From Acidipropionibacterium virtanenii (GTDB lineage Bacteria; Actinomycetota; Actinomycetes; Propionibacteriales; Propionibacteriaceae): a DNA stretch of 64,000 nucleotides. This document shows positions 1-8,833 of this stretch, in pieces. The stretch is from positions 2,604,001 through 2,668,000 of the forward strand of contig NZ_CP025198.1 of NCBI RefSeq assembly GCF_003325455.1. Direction: 5' to 3'. A program made the translations under genes and the position numbers. How positions within the stretch are numbered: position 1 is the first letter of the stretch; each line of letters opens with the position of its first letter. The notes beneath the pieces are model-generated. The model was not told where the DNA came from, ran no database searches, and saw only the letters and a program-made list of their open reading frames with translations.

Positions 1-141
1 CGCGACCGGGGCGGATGCCCGCCCCGGCCCCGACGTCTGCGCGGAACCGCTGGCCGGGGCCGCCGACGTCCCGCCGAAGGAGGAGCATCCTGCCAGCAGA
101 ACCGACGCGGCGACGACGGCGGCCAACCATGTACGTCTCAT
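1..141 (-). CDS. lipoprotein, N-terminal fragment (runs off window)
   Basis: The first 47 codons of a minus-strand gene are present; the rest lies beyond base 1. The protein begins MRRTWLAAVVAASVLLAGCSS: a short basic start, a hydrophobic stretch and the lipobox LAGC with Cys at residue 19, followed by a Ser/Gly/Ala/Pro-rich linker. This is a classical lipoprotein signal, so the mature protein should be anchored on the outer face of the cytoplasmic membrane. No functional domain is visible in the retained part, so the role is unknown. The ATG at 141 was chosen because it gives the complete signal peptide. Confidence 0.7.
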   Translation of the reverse strand, partial: MRRTWLAAVVAASVLLAGCSSFGGTSAAPASGSAQTSGPGRASAPVA

Positions 142-281
142 GGCAGCAACGTAGGGAGATGCGAAGCCTTTCGACAGCGGAATCACATAACACCGTGTCC
201 CCTGTTCGGGGCGCGACGCCGTTCTCTCACGGGCAGCCCGACACCGCGAGGATGACTCCGGGCGGAACCGGACCTGTCAGG

Positions 282-1112
282 TCAGTCGAACAGCGACGAG
301 TCCACCGAGATCGTGTCGTAGACCGGCTCGGGAAGCTCGATGCCGCGATTCTTCTCCGCGACGTCGGAATGCCCGCCGCAGCCGTGCTCGATCTCGACGA
401 TCTTGCCGTCGAAGGGCGAGTACTCATTGGTGCAGGCTCCGAAGAGCCGCCCCAGGCCGCCCGACAGCCGGACGAAGTAACCGCAGGTCTGGCACTGCCC
501 CGGGGCGTGCTTGGTGAAGGAGTCGCCAGGGCCCGACGATCCCTCGAGCCACCGCTCCGCGGCCTGATCGCGCCCCTCCCGCGACAGCACACGCTCACGG
601 CCCAGACCCAGTTCGGAGGCCACCGCGCGGGCGGCCGACCACTCGGCGGGGTCCTCGTCGGCCGCCAGCTCACCGCCGGAGTAACCCGGCTCCAGCCGGG
701 GATCGTTGTCCGGGGTCGGCAGCAGGGCGCCGGGGGTGATGTCGCCGCCCTCCAGGCGCTCGCTCCACGGCACCCAGGCGGGGGCCAGCATGGCGTCGTC
801 ACCGGGAACCAGCACGACCTCGTCGACGCTGACCGTGCGGCCGCGCAGGGCGCGCGCCATCGTCACGGCCCATCTCCAGCCCCGGTATCCGGGGTGAGGG
901 CAGTCGAAGAGGTGGGTCAGCACCCGATCACCCTCCGGCACCGCGCCGAGGTACTCGCCCACACCGAAGTCACCGGCCTGGAACTCGGCCGCCGCCCGGG
1001 CCTGATCCACCGCTTTCGCGATGGTGGGATCCGGCTTCGGCCTGGCGGGAGCGCGCCGGCGTACCGGCGCGCTCGCCTTTTCGGTGGTCTTCTCGGCAAA
1101 CAGATCAGGCAT
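282..1112 (-). CDS. DUF3027 family protein
   Basis: A 276-residue cytoplasmic protein resembling the actinobacterial DUF3027 family, whose function is not known. The N-terminal 25 residues are Arg/Pro/Lys-rich; the middle carries the family-like WVPWSERL segment; the C-terminal part has Cys pairs (CQTCGYF, then GACTNEYSP and HGCGGHSD) that could bind a metal such as zinc. The ATG at 1112 overlaps the stop of the cold-shock gene (TGATG); a GTG three bases upstream at 1115 is an alternative start. The overlap implies co-translation with the cold-shock protein, which would link it to RNA handling or growth adaptation, but that is inference. Confidence 0.75.
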   Translation of the reverse strand: MPDLFAEKTTEKASAPVRRRAPARPKPDPTIAKAVDQARAAAEFQAGDFGVGEYLGAVPEGDRVLTHLFDCPHPGYRGWRWAVTMARALRGRTVSVDEVVLVPGDDAMLAPAWVPWSERLEGGDITPGALLPTPDNDPRLEPGYSGGELAADEDPAEWSAARAVASELGLGRERVLSREGRDQAAERWLEGSSGPGDSFTKHAPGQCQTCGYFVRLSGGLGRLFGACTNEYSPFDGKIVEIEHGCGGHSDVAEKNRGIELPEPVYDTISVDSSLFD

Positions 1113-1495
1113 CACAACTCCAGCTCGTCGGCGACAGCCCTCAACATCTTGGCGACCTTCGAGGAGGTCCGAGGATCGGGGTGGTGACCGTGACGGTACC
1201 CGTTCCCCATCCGGTCGAGCATCTTGATGAGGTCCTCGCAGATGACAGCCATCTGATCGGGCTTCTTCCGCGACGCCTTGGACAGGGGGGGAGGAGCCTC
1301 GAGCAGCCGCAGCGACAGCGCCTGTTCGCCACGACGTCCCTCCACCACACCGAACTCGACCTTCTGGCCGGGTTTCAGGGCGGCGGTGCCGCTCGGCAGC
1401 GCGGAGGCGTTGACGTAGACATCTCCCCCGCCGTCCTTGGTCAGGAAACCGAACCCCTTGGCGGCGTCGTAGAAACGCACCTTCCCGGTTGGCAT
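1112..1495 (-). CDS. cold-shock domain protein with C-terminal extension
   Basis: A 127-residue protein whose first ~65 residues form a cold-shock domain: MPTGKVRFYDAAKGFGFLT carries the RNP1-like KGFGFL motif, and DVYVNASAL corresponds to the RNP2 strand. Such domains bind single-stranded RNA or DNA. Ordinary CspA proteins are about 67-70 residues; this one has a further ~60-residue C-terminal region rich in Lys, Met and Leu without a recognised domain. The start at 1495 was preferred to a longer frame (1549) because it begins at the canonical cold-shock sequence and has a GAGGAG ribosome-binding site. Its stop overlaps the start of the DUF3027 gene. Confidence 0.85.
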   Translation of the reverse strand: MPTGKVRFYDAAKGFGFLTKDGGGDVYVNASALPSGTAALKPGQKVEFGVVEGRRGEQALSLRLLEAPPPLSKASRKKPDQMAVICEDLIKMLDRMGNGYRHGHHPDPRTSSKVAKMLRAVADELEL

Positions 1496-1548
1496 CGCTG
1501 GCTCACTCCTCTTCCTGTGCAATCGCACGTCTCGGCTGAGACGAATCA

Positions 1549-1579
1549 CCGTCGTCGAGGCCGAGGGCCTCGACGACGG
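1549..1579 (-). terminator. 14-bp perfect inverted repeat after nagB
   Basis: Arms at 1549-1562 and 1566-1579 are perfectly complementary with a 3-nt loop, forming a very GC-rich hairpin. It lies 106 nt past the nagB stop and 54 nt before the cold-shock start, so it could end the nagB transcript or sit in the cold-shock leader. There is no clear U-run on either side, so intrinsic termination is likely but unproven. Confidence 0.45.
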
Positions 1580-1684
1580 CGCGATCGAAGTCTGTCTGTA
1601 GATCAGAGCAAGCCTAACCGGCCCGGTGACACAACTCCACCGCGACCTTTCACCCGATCCGACAGGCCCCGATCCGCCCAGGTG

Positions 1685-2470
1685 TCAGAACTCCAGGTAC
1701 TCCTCCGGCTTGTTGTCCCAGATGTATCGGTAGTAGTCGGCCAGCCGCAGCCTGGACGCCGCCGCCTCGTCGAGGATCACGACGGCATGGGGATGGTGCT
1801 GGAGGACCGAAGCCGGGCACATCGAGCTGACCGGCCCCTCCACGGCCGCGGCTACGGCCTCGGCCTTCTTCTCGCCGTTGGCCAACAGCAGGACGTGGCG
1901 CGCATCCATGATCGTGCCGAGTCCCTGGGTGACGCAGTGGGTGGGGACCCGCTCGCCCTCGGCGAAGTATCTCTTGTTGTCCTGGCGGGTGCGGGGCGCC
2001 AGGGTCTTGAGCCGGGTCCGCGAGGCGAAGGAGGAGGTGGGCTCATTGAACCCGATGTGGCCGTTGCCGCCGATTCCGAGAATCTGGACGTCGACGCCGC
2101 CGGCCTCGCGGATCGCGTCCTCGTAGGCCTGGCAGCCGGCCACCAGGTTCTCGGCCATTCCGTCGGGGACGTGTACCGAGGCGGGATCCAGACCGAGCGG
2201 TTCGGTCACTGTGCGCCGGATCGTGTCGGCATAGCTCCGCTCATCGTCGACGGGCATCCCGACATATTCGTCAAGAGCGAAGGCGGTGACCCGGGAGGTG
2301 TCCAGATCACCTGCGTCGACAAGCTCGGCCAGGGCGCGGTAGGTCGGCAGCGGGGTACTTCCGGTCGCTACTCCGAGCACCGGTTCGTCGGTCCTCGACA
2401 GGACTGCGGCAATCCGGCGCGCAGCCCTGCGACCGGCCTCGCCGGCGTCCTGGCAGATGATGACCTCCAT
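1685..2470 (-). CDS. nagB: glucosamine-6-phosphate deaminase
   Basis: A 261-residue NagB-type enzyme that converts glucosamine 6-phosphate to fructose 6-phosphate and ammonia, feeding amino sugars into glycolysis. Diagnostic segments are GVATGSTPLPTY (phosphate loop), FALDEYVG (catalytic Asp) and GIGGNGHIGFNEP (active-site loop). Length matches the family (about 240-270). The gene stands alone: no nagA or amino-sugar transporter is adjacent, and a divergent membrane-protein gene starts about 200 bp upstream. The start at 2470 gives MEVIIC, the normal NagB N-terminus. Confidence 0.95.
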   Translation of the reverse strand: MEVIICQDAGEAGRRAARRIAAVLSRTDEPVLGVATGSTPLPTYRALAELVDAGDLDTSRVTAFALDEYVGMPVDDERSYADTIRRTVTEPLGLDPASVHVPDGMAENLVAGCQAYEDAIREAGGVDVQILGIGGNGHIGFNEPTSSFASRTRLKTLAPRTRQDNKRYFAEGERVPTHCVTQGLGTIMDARHVLLLANGEKKAEAVAAAVEGPVSSMCPASVLQHHPHAVVILDEAAASRLRLADYYRYIWDNKPEEYLEF

Positions 2471-2659
2471 GGGAGCCCCCTTGTGGTGACGTTGTGATCA
2501 TCGAGGCTAGTCACCGACCCCGCCAGCCGATACATCCGGTGAGCGAAGCGACCATCCTCGCTGCGCGGAACGCCCAGTCTGGTGAGCGTTTGGCACCTTC
2601 CGTGACGGCCGTCGGGGCCTTGATCGACGCCTCCCGGCATCTCCTGCGCAGCCGATCCC

Positions 2660-2665
2660 TAGTAT
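2660..2665 (+). promoter_or_regulatory. -10 box of a probably leaderless transcript
   Basis: TAGTAT ends 7 bp before the ATG at 2673. This is the expected spacing from a -10 element to a transcription start, so the mRNA would begin at or next to the start codon. No convincing Shine-Dalgarno sequence precedes the ATG, consistent with leaderless translation, which is common in actinobacteria. Confidence 0.4.
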
Positions 2666-2672
2666 TGAGGCC

Positions 2673-3500
2673 ATGTCTGGTGCGTCGAGCAGGGAGTTGT
2701 CCGGCCCCGGTGCCGCGCTTGTCGACGTCGTCGGGGCCGCCGAGCCGCCCGTCGCCTTCGCGATGCCACGGGTCGCTCCACTGGAACCCGCGCCACCGGT
2801 CGACGATCCCGCAGCCGGTCGTCCTCTCGATCCGCCGTCCTCCTATCAGACGCCGCCGGCCCAGACGCCGTTGGCGGATCTGGTGCCCCGCGCCGGCTCC
2901 CGGCGCGACCCACGCCAGGCCTTCGCCACCGCGGATCCCGCGAGCGCATGGGGCCGATCAGAAGGAGCCGCCGACCCGCACCGGCCGATTATCACCTCTG
3001 GTCACGGAGCCGGCGGCCGTCCCGCAGCAGGCCCCGCAGACGCCTGCTCCTGGGCTCCTCCCGACGATCTCACCCCCGTTCCGGCAGTCCGCACGATGCC
3101 CATGATGTCCCTGGGCGCCGCCCACGAGTCGGGGCTCTTCGGCCAGCTTCCGGCCCAGCCCGGAGACCGATCGCTGGGAGCGCTGTGCCGGGGCTCGGGC
3201 TGGGGCCTCGTGACCTCCCTGGTCCTCGGCTGCGTGAGCACCTGGCTGTCATTCCCGGCGCTGCTGGTCGCCTGGTACTTCGCCTGGCGGCATCCGCTGT
3301 CGCAGCGGGCTCTGATGCGCGCGTTCATCCCGGCGACCGTCGCCGTGGTGCTCCTGGCCGCCGTCGGAAGCCCCACCCGAAGCGCCTGGAACCAACTCGG
3401 GTGGGCCTCCTGGATCGCCGACATCTGTCTGCTGGCGATCACCCTGCTCATCACCGACCGGCGTCTCACGCCGCGCCCGACCCGGGAGAGTCCTCGCTGA
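2673..3500 (+). CDS. Pro-rich membrane protein of unknown function
   Basis: A 275-residue protein with a long, Pro/Ala-rich and probably disordered N-terminal half (residues 1-165) and a C-terminal membrane part with about three hydrophobic segments, around WGLVTSLVLGC, ATVAVVLLAAV and WIADICLLAITLLI. The layout suggests an integral membrane protein with a cytoplasmic N-terminal tail. I recognise no family. Its stop overlaps the next start (ATGA at 3500), so it is co-translated with the helicase-associated protein and then XPB; a functional link to that pair is possible but speculative. Confidence 0.65.
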   Translation: MSGASSRELSGPGAALVDVVGAAEPPVAFAMPRVAPLEPAPPVDDPAAGRPLDPPSSYQTPPAQTPLADLVPRAGSRRDPRQAFATADPASAWGRSEGAADPHRPIITSGHGAGGRPAAGPADACSWAPPDDLTPVPAVRTMPMMSLGAAHESGLFGQLPAQPGDRSLGALCRGSGWGLVTSLVLGCVSTWLSFPALLVAWYFAWRHPLSQRALMRAFIPATVAVVLLAAVGSPTRSAWNQLGWASWIADICLLAITLLITDRRLTPRPTRESPR

Positions 3501-5647
3501 TGACGTCGACCACGACTCTTGCATCGGTCATCCGATCGATGGACACCGATCAGATGACCCGGCTCCTCGACCTGCGCCCGGATCTGGCGAACCCGGCTCC
3601 CAGATCGCTGGCCGAACTCGCCGAGCGCGCCTCCACCCAGGCCTCGGCGCGGGCCGCCCTGGACAGGCTGAACGCCTGGCAGTACCAGGTCGTGGTGGCG
3701 ATCGCCGCTCTGGGCGACGTCACCACCGACGATCTGGCCGACGGCCTGCTGCGTCCCGGGGACTCCACGGCACCGTCCCGGGCAGACCTCGACGCGGCCC
3801 TCGACCACCTCCTCGACCTGGCGCTGGTGCTGGAGGACGAGGACCGCGTCCACCTGGTCGGGGCCGCCGCCAGCATCCTGGGGCCGGCTCCGGCGGGCCT
3901 GGCCCCGGCGTCGACCGCCCCCCTGTCCGAGGACGAGATCCGACGTCATCTGGCCGAGGCGGGCCCGAAGGCCGGCACCGTCCTCCAGCGCCTGCTGTGG
4001 TCCCCCACCGGGCATCTTCCCCATGCCCGCAGGGCGGTCGCCGCGGCCACCGCGGAGTCTCCCGTCGATCTGGCTCTGGCCCACCGCCTGCTCCATCCGG
4101 TCGACGACGAGACCGTCGTCCTGCCCCGCGAGGTGGCTCTGGTGCTGCGTCACGGCGCGCTGTTCCGCGAGCCCGCCCGGCCACAGGCGCCGGACTGGCC
4201 GGGGCCCGTCGCCCCCGCGAGGTCGGACTCGGCCGCCCTGGGCACCGCTCTGGAGGCCGTCAGCGCGATGTCGGCGCTTCTGGAGGCGGTCGAGACGATC
4301 GTCCCCGCCCGGCTCGCCTCCGGGGGGATGGCCAAACGCGACGCCACCCGGGCCCTGTCCAGGGTGGCCAGGGGAGACACAGGCTGGCTGTACCTGGCGC
4401 TGGCCGTGGCGGCCGGGCTCATCGCCGCGGACGGTCGTGGCTGGCTGCCGACCACCACGGCCGACCACTGGCGCGAGAGCTCCCTGTGGGACCAGTGGAG
4501 ATCCCTGCGCACGGCCTGGACCCTGCTGCCGCAGACCCCCGGGGCGGTGACCAACAGTCTCGACGCCCCCGCCCCGGCCACCGCCAGGGCATGGCGTCAG
4601 CAGGTGCTGGCCGAACTGGCGACCGCCGCCCCGGGAACCCCGGTCACAGTCGACACGGTGATCGCCAGGCTGGCGTGGCGTCATCCCACCTGGCCTGTCG
4701 AGGAGGCGCGCGCCGAGCTGACCGCCGTGGTGGACGAGTGCGCGATGGTCGGGCTCACCGCGCTGGGCGCGCGCAGCAGCCTGGTCGAGGCCGAGGACGA
4801 TCCGGGGATGCCCGAGCGCCAGGAATCGGTGATCCTCCAGTCGGATCTCACCGCGGTGGCGCCCGGGCCGCTCACTCCCCCGGTCGCCGCCGAGCTGGCG
4901 CTGCTCGCCGAGCGCGAGTCCACCGGGGTGGCCGGCGTGCGTCGATTCACCGCCGCCAGCCTGCGACGCGGCCTGGACGCCGGCTGGACGGGCGACCGGG
5001 TGCGCGCCTGGTGGGCCGAGCACTCGATCTCGGGGGTGCCGCAGGGGCTGGAGGTGCTGCTGGCCGACGTCGTGCGCGATCACGGCCGGGTGTCGGTGGC
5101 GACCGCGGCCAGCGTCCTCGAGGTGGACGACCCCAGCCTGGTCGAGACCCTGCTGCGCAGCCCCGGGGCCGCCGATCTCGGACTGCGCAGGATCTCCCCG
5201 TCGGTGCTCATCTGCCAGGCCGAACCGGACACCGTCCTGACGATCCTGCACAGGCTGGGGCTCAGCCCGGTGGCCCGCGACTCCCACGGCGATGTCTTCA
5301 ACACCCCCGCCCCACCCCGGACGCGGGCCTCCGAGCCGATGCCGGAGGTGAGCGGCCCGGATGCGAAGACGGTGGCCGAATCGCTCTCGGCCCAGCCCGG
5401 ATTCACCGACTCCCGCCGGGTGCTGGCGCTGCTCCACCGCGCCCAGGCGGCCGGCGACTGGGTGGAGGTCACCTGGGTGCGCGACGACGGCACGAGCGTC
5501 ACCGAGACCGTCCGGGTGATGGCGCTGGCCAAGGGCGCGATGAGATGCGTACGGCGAGGAGGGGGCGGCGTCGTCCTCATCCCGGTGCCCCGGGTGCGCT
5601 CGGCCCGCGAGGTCGGTTCCCCCGGCTCCCAGGAACCGGCCTCCTGA
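3500..5647 (+). CDS. helicase-associated (XPB N-terminal-like) protein
   Basis: A 715-residue actinobacterial protein of the type annotated as helicase conserved C-terminal/XPB-Ssl2 N-terminal-domain protein. It lacks Walker A and DEAH motifs, so it is not itself a helicase. The N-terminal half (MTRLLDLRPDL and the following helical region) resembles winged-helix arrays; the end (DWVEVTWVRDDGTSVTETVRV) resembles a WYL/SH3-like beta module. It sits directly upstream of the XPB helicase gene (34-bp gap), a conserved arrangement as I recall it, suggesting a partner protein in DNA repair or transcription-coupled remodelling. The ATG at 3500, overlapping the previous stop, was preferred to much longer in-frame starts that would cross that gene. 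Confidence 0.75.
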   Translation: MTSTTTLASVIRSMDTDQMTRLLDLRPDLANPAPRSLAELAERASTQASARAALDRLNAWQYQVVVAIAALGDVTTDDLADGLLRPGDSTAPSRADLDAALDHLLDLALVLEDEDRVHLVGAAASILGPAPAGLAPASTAPLSEDEIRRHLAEAGPKAGTVLQRLLWSPTGHLPHARRAVAAATAESPVDLALAHRLLHPVDDETVVLPREVALVLRHGALFREPARPQAPDWPGPVAPARSDSAALGTALEAVSAMSALLEAVETIVPARLASGGMAKRDATRALSRVARGDTGWLYLALAVAAGLIAADGRGWLPTTTADHWRESSLWDQWRSLRTAWTLLPQTPGAVTNSLDAPAPATARAWRQQVLAELATAAPGTPVTVDTVIARLAWRHPTWPVEEARAELTAVVDECAMVGLTALGARSSLVEAEDDPGMPERQESVILQSDLTAVAPGPLTPPVAAELALLAERESTGVAGVRRFTAASLRRGLDAGWTGDRVRAWWAEHSISGVPQGLEVLLADVVRDHGRVSVATAASVLEVDDPSLVETLLRSPGAADLGLRRISPSVLICQAEPDTVLTILHRLGLSPVARDSHGDVFNTPAPPRTRASEPMPEVSGPDAKTVAESLSAQPGFTDSRRVLALLHRAQAAGDWVEVTWVRDDGTSVTETVRVMALAKGAMRCVRRGGGGVVLIPVPRVRSAREVGSPGSQEPAS

Positions 5648-5681
5648 TCCGGCGTTGCGGTCAGGTGGATACTGGAAGGCG

Positions 5682-7337
5682 ATGCCTCAGACTCCCGGAC
5701 CCCTCATTGTTCAGTCCGACCGCACTCTCCTGCTCGAGGTCGACCACCCGCTGGCCGATGAGTGCCGTCATGCCATCGCGCCCTTCGCAGAACTCGAACG
5801 CGCTCCCGAGCACATCCACACCTACCGGCTGACCCCTCTGGGACTGTGGAACGCGATAGCCGCCGGCCATGACGCCGAACAGGTGGTCGACGTCCTGATG
5901 CGCTACTCGCGCTACCCGGTGGCCTCCTCGCTGCTGGTCGACGTCACCGAGACGATGGGCCGCTACGGCCGGGTGCGGATCGAGAAGCACCCCACTCAGG
6001 GGCTGGTGCTGGTCTCCACCGACAAGGCGGTGCTCACCGAGGTGCTGCGCTCCAAGTCGGTGCGCGGCCTGGTCGGCGACCAGATCGACGAGGAGACCGC
6101 GGTCGTCCACCCGTCTCAGCGGGGCACCCTGAAGCAGGCCCTCCTGAAGCTCGGCTGGCCGGCCGAGGACCTGGCGGGGTATGTCGACGGCGAGCATCAC
6201 GACATCGAGTTGCGCGAGGAGGGCTGGGCGCTGCGCCCCTACCAGAGGGTCGCGGCCGAGTCCTTCTGGGACGGTGGCTCGGGGGTCGTCGTGCTTCCCT
6301 GCGGGGCCGGCAAGACGATGGTCGGCGCGACGGCGATGTCGCTGGCGCAGTGCACCACCCTGATCCTGGTGACCAACACCGTCTCGGCGCGCCAGTGGAA
6401 GGACGAGCTGGTGCGCCGGACCTCCCTGACCGCCGACGAGATCGGCGAGTACTCGGGATCGCGCAAGGAGGTGCGCCCGGTCACCATCGCCACCTACCAG
6501 GTGATCACCACCAAGAGGCACGGCGTCCACCCCCATCTGGAGCTCTTCGAGGCCCGCGACTGGGGACTGGTGATCTACGACGAGGTGCATCTGCTGCCGG
6601 CCCCGGTGTTCCGGATGACCGCGGACCTGCAGGCCCGCCGGCGTCTGGGGCTGACCGCCACCCTGGTGCGCGAGGACGGCCACGAGGAGGACGTCTTCAC
6701 CCTCATCGGACCCAAGCGCTACGACGCCCCGTGGAAGGAGATCGAGGCCCAGGGCTGGATCGCACCGGCCGACTGCGTCGAGGTGCGGGTCAACCCCACC
6801 GAGGACGAGCGGATGGCCTGCGCGCTGGCCGAGCCCGACGTCCGCTACCGGATGGCCTCCACCCTGGCCTCCAAGAACTCCGTGGTGCGCGATCTGGTGG
6901 AGCGCCACCGCGGACAGCCCACCCTGGTGATCGGACAGTACGTCGACCAGTTGGAGGAACTCGCCGACGAGCTGGGCTGCGAGATCATCACGGGGGCGAC
7001 GACGTCGCTGAGACGCCAGAAGATCTACCAGCAGTTCCGCGACGGCGAGATCAGTCTGCTCGTGGTGAGCAAGGTGGCCAACTTCTCGATCGACCTGCCC
7101 AGCGCCGAGGTGGCCATCCAGGTGTCGGGAGCGTTCGGTTCGCGCCAGGAGGAGGCCCAGCGGCTGGGCCGGCTGCTGCGCCCAAAGGACGGCCTGGTGG
7201 CACGGTTCTACGCGGTGGTCTCCCGCGACACCGTCGACGCCGACTTCGCCGCCCACCGGCAGCGCTTCCTCGCCGAGCAGGGGTACTCCTACCGGATCGT
7301 CGACGGCGGGGAGCTGGACCGGATCAACGAGGGCTGA
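5682..7337 (+). CDS. XPB-type DNA repair helicase
   Basis: A 551-residue SF2 helicase of the bacterial XPB/RadD-like group. An N-terminal damage-recognition-like region (1-190) is followed by RecA-like domain 1 with Walker A LPCGAGKTM, motif II YDEVHLL (a DEVH variant of DEAH) and motif III GLTATLVREDG; domain 2 carries the conserved QEEAQRLGRLLRPK (motif VI). It unwinds DNA 3' to 5' in characterised homologues and may act in repair. The start at 5682 has a close GGAAGG site and matches homologous N-termini; a longer frame from 5655 lacks support. Confidence 0.9.
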   Translation: MPQTPGPLIVQSDRTLLLEVDHPLADECRHAIAPFAELERAPEHIHTYRLTPLGLWNAIAAGHDAEQVVDVLMRYSRYPVASSLLVDVTETMGRYGRVRIEKHPTQGLVLVSTDKAVLTEVLRSKSVRGLVGDQIDEETAVVHPSQRGTLKQALLKLGWPAEDLAGYVDGEHHDIELREEGWALRPYQRVAAESFWDGGSGVVVLPCGAGKTMVGATAMSLAQCTTLILVTNTVSARQWKDELVRRTSLTADEIGEYSGSRKEVRPVTIATYQVITTKRHGVHPHLELFEARDWGLVIYDEVHLLPAPVFRMTADLQARRRLGLTATLVREDGHEEDVFTLIGPKRYDAPWKEIEAQGWIAPADCVEVRVNPTEDERMACALAEPDVRYRMASTLASKNSVVRDLVERHRGQPTLVIGQYVDQLEELADELGCEIITGATTSLRRQKIYQQFRDGEISLLVVSKVANFSIDLPSAEVAIQVSGAFGSRQEEAQRLGRLLRPKDGLVARFYAVVSRDTVDADFAAHRQRFLAEQGYSYRIVDGGELDRINEG

Positions 7338-7340
7338 GGG

Positions 7341-8027
7341 TCAGGCGCCGCACTTCGACGGGTCGTGGGTCTGCGAGGTACAGATCCACGGGGTGCCCAG
7401 GCCGTTGAACTTCTTCGTCGGCTTCTCTGCGCCACTGGATGCGTAGAGGGTCGTGAGAGCGTTCCCGTCCGCCTGTTCCGTGAGCGTGTAGTAGTCGCCG
7501 ACCGCGACAGTGGAATCCTTGGACGGGTAGGTCGTCGTTCCTGGCCTCAGCCCGCCGTCCTCACTGTCGGTCTTGTCCCAGGGCGCCCTGTAGGTGCGTG
7601 TCACGGTGAGCTTGACCGAGCTGTCGGACATGGTGGTCACGGCGAACTCCATGACGGTCAGGCACTCGTCGCCGCCGCATCCGTCCATGTCATAGGTACG
7701 GGAGGCGGACTCGGCAGTTCCGTTGTCCCTGATGATCAGCGATAGACCGTGCAGTTCCCATTGGTGGCTGAATCCGTCGGGAAGGCCGGTCTGCCCGGTC
7801 TCAGGTTCGGCCGGAGTGGGAGTGCTCGTGTCCTCAGCGGTCGGCGTGGTGTCGGTGGCTGTCGCGCTGGTCCTGGAGACCTTGGGAGCCGGTGTCGGTG
7901 TCGGCACCAGCACCGACGATGTCGAAGGCGCCGGGCTGGGGGTGTCAGAGGCATCCGCGTCCTGGTTCCCGCAACCCGCCGCCGAGATCACCAGAGCCAT
8001 CGCCGCCAGGGCACAGAGTCTTCTCAT
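7341..8027 (-). CDS. secreted lipoprotein of unknown function
   Basis: A protein of about 228 residues beginning MRRLCALAAMALVISAAGC: a lipoprotein signal with lipobox SAAGC. A Ser/Thr/Pro-rich spacer of roughly 70 residues follows and a C-terminal globular domain of about 140 residues containing Cys residues in DGCGGDEC and a terminal WICTSQTHDPSKC, which could form disulfides. No family is recognised. The start at 8027 was preferred to one 27 bp upstream because it produces a normal signal peptide. It converges with the XPB gene, whose stop is only 4 bp from its own. Confidence 0.7.
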   Translation of the reverse strand: MRRLCALAAMALVISAAGCGNQDADASDTPSPAPSTSSVLVPTPTPAPKVSRTSATATDTTPTAEDTSTPTPAEPETGQTGLPDGFSHQWELHGLSLIIRDNGTAESASRTYDMDGCGGDECLTVMEFAVTTMSDSSVKLTVTRTYRAPWDKTDSEDGGLRPGTTTYPSKDSTVAVGDYYTLTEQADGNALTTLYASSGAEKPTKKFNGLGTPWICTSQTHDPSKCGA

Positions 8028-8099
8028 CACACACCCCATGCGACCACAGACCACGCTGCCTGCACAGCACCCAGTTCGGGGGACAGGTGCGGGTGCCGA

Positions 8100-8786
8100 T
8101 CAGTCCAGCGAGTCCAGGAGAGTGCGCCAGGAATGCACCAGGCCGACGTCGACCCAGGCCTTGTAGGAGCCGAGAGGACGGGCCGGCCGGCCGATGTGGA
8201 AGGCCCGCACACCCGCTCTCATGAGCCAGGGGACGTGCTCGGGAGCCAGGCCGCCGCCGGCCATCATGAGCTCGGCGGCCCTGAGGCTCGAGCGGGCCAT
8301 GGAGATGAGCTCGTCCAGGCCGTGCTCCACGCCGCGGGAGGAGCCGGCGGTGAGCACCTGGTCGACCCCGGGCAGCTGCATGATCGTGGCCCAGGCGTTG
8401 CGCGGACGCAGGGTGGCGTCGATGGCGCGGTGGAAGGTCCACCGGCAGGGCGGGGTGCCGGCCAACAGCCTCATGACGTCGACGTCAACCTCCGTGTCGG
8501 CGTTCAGGAATCCCATCACGACGCCCTCGGCGCCGGTGTCCAGGTAGCTCTCGATGAGACCGCGCAGCCTGCTGAGCTCTCCACCGTCGGTGCTGAACCC
8601 CTCGCGCAACCGCACCATCGGTCGCACCGGGATGTCGACGGCCGAGACGGCCCTGGCCACAACAGCGGGCTCGGGCGACATCCCGCCGTCGGTCAACGAG
8701 CCCAGCAGTTCTATCCGGTCGGCCCCTCCTTCGGCGGCTCTCCGGGCATCGTGCTCGTGGCGGCAGATCACCTCCAGCAGTGCCAT
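8100..8786 (-). CDS. cutC: CutC family protein
   Basis: A 228-residue TIM-barrel protein of the CutC family, starting LLEVICRHEHDARRAAEGG with the GADRIELL segment and the conserved MVRLREGFS region and FHRAIDA. CutC was named for copper homeostasis, but the family's biochemical role is uncertain. Length is typical (about 240). It sits alone on the minus strand, 72 bp from the lipoprotein start and 47 bp downstream of the CPBP protease stop, so it could be cotranscribed with either. Confidence 0.85.
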   Translation of the reverse strand: MALLEVICRHEHDARRAAEGGADRIELLGSLTDGGMSPEPAVVARAVSAVDIPVRPMVRLREGFSTDGGELSRLRGLIESYLDTGAEGVVMGFLNADTEVDVDVMRLLAGTPPCRWTFHRAIDATLRPRNAWATIMQLPGVDQVLTAGSSRGVEHGLDELISMARSSLRAAELMMAGGGLAPEHVPWLMRAGVRAFHIGRPARPLGSYKAWVDVGLVHSWRTLLDSLD

Positions 8787-8833
8787 GGACCAATCCTGCC
8801 GCTCCGGGCGGCCTCACGTGCCCGGACGCGCCG

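Noticed and set aside
2948..3499. Upstream extension of the helicase-associated gene
   Set aside because: It would cross most of the preceding membrane-protein gene; the ATG at 3500 overlaps that gene's stop and starts the recognisable protein.
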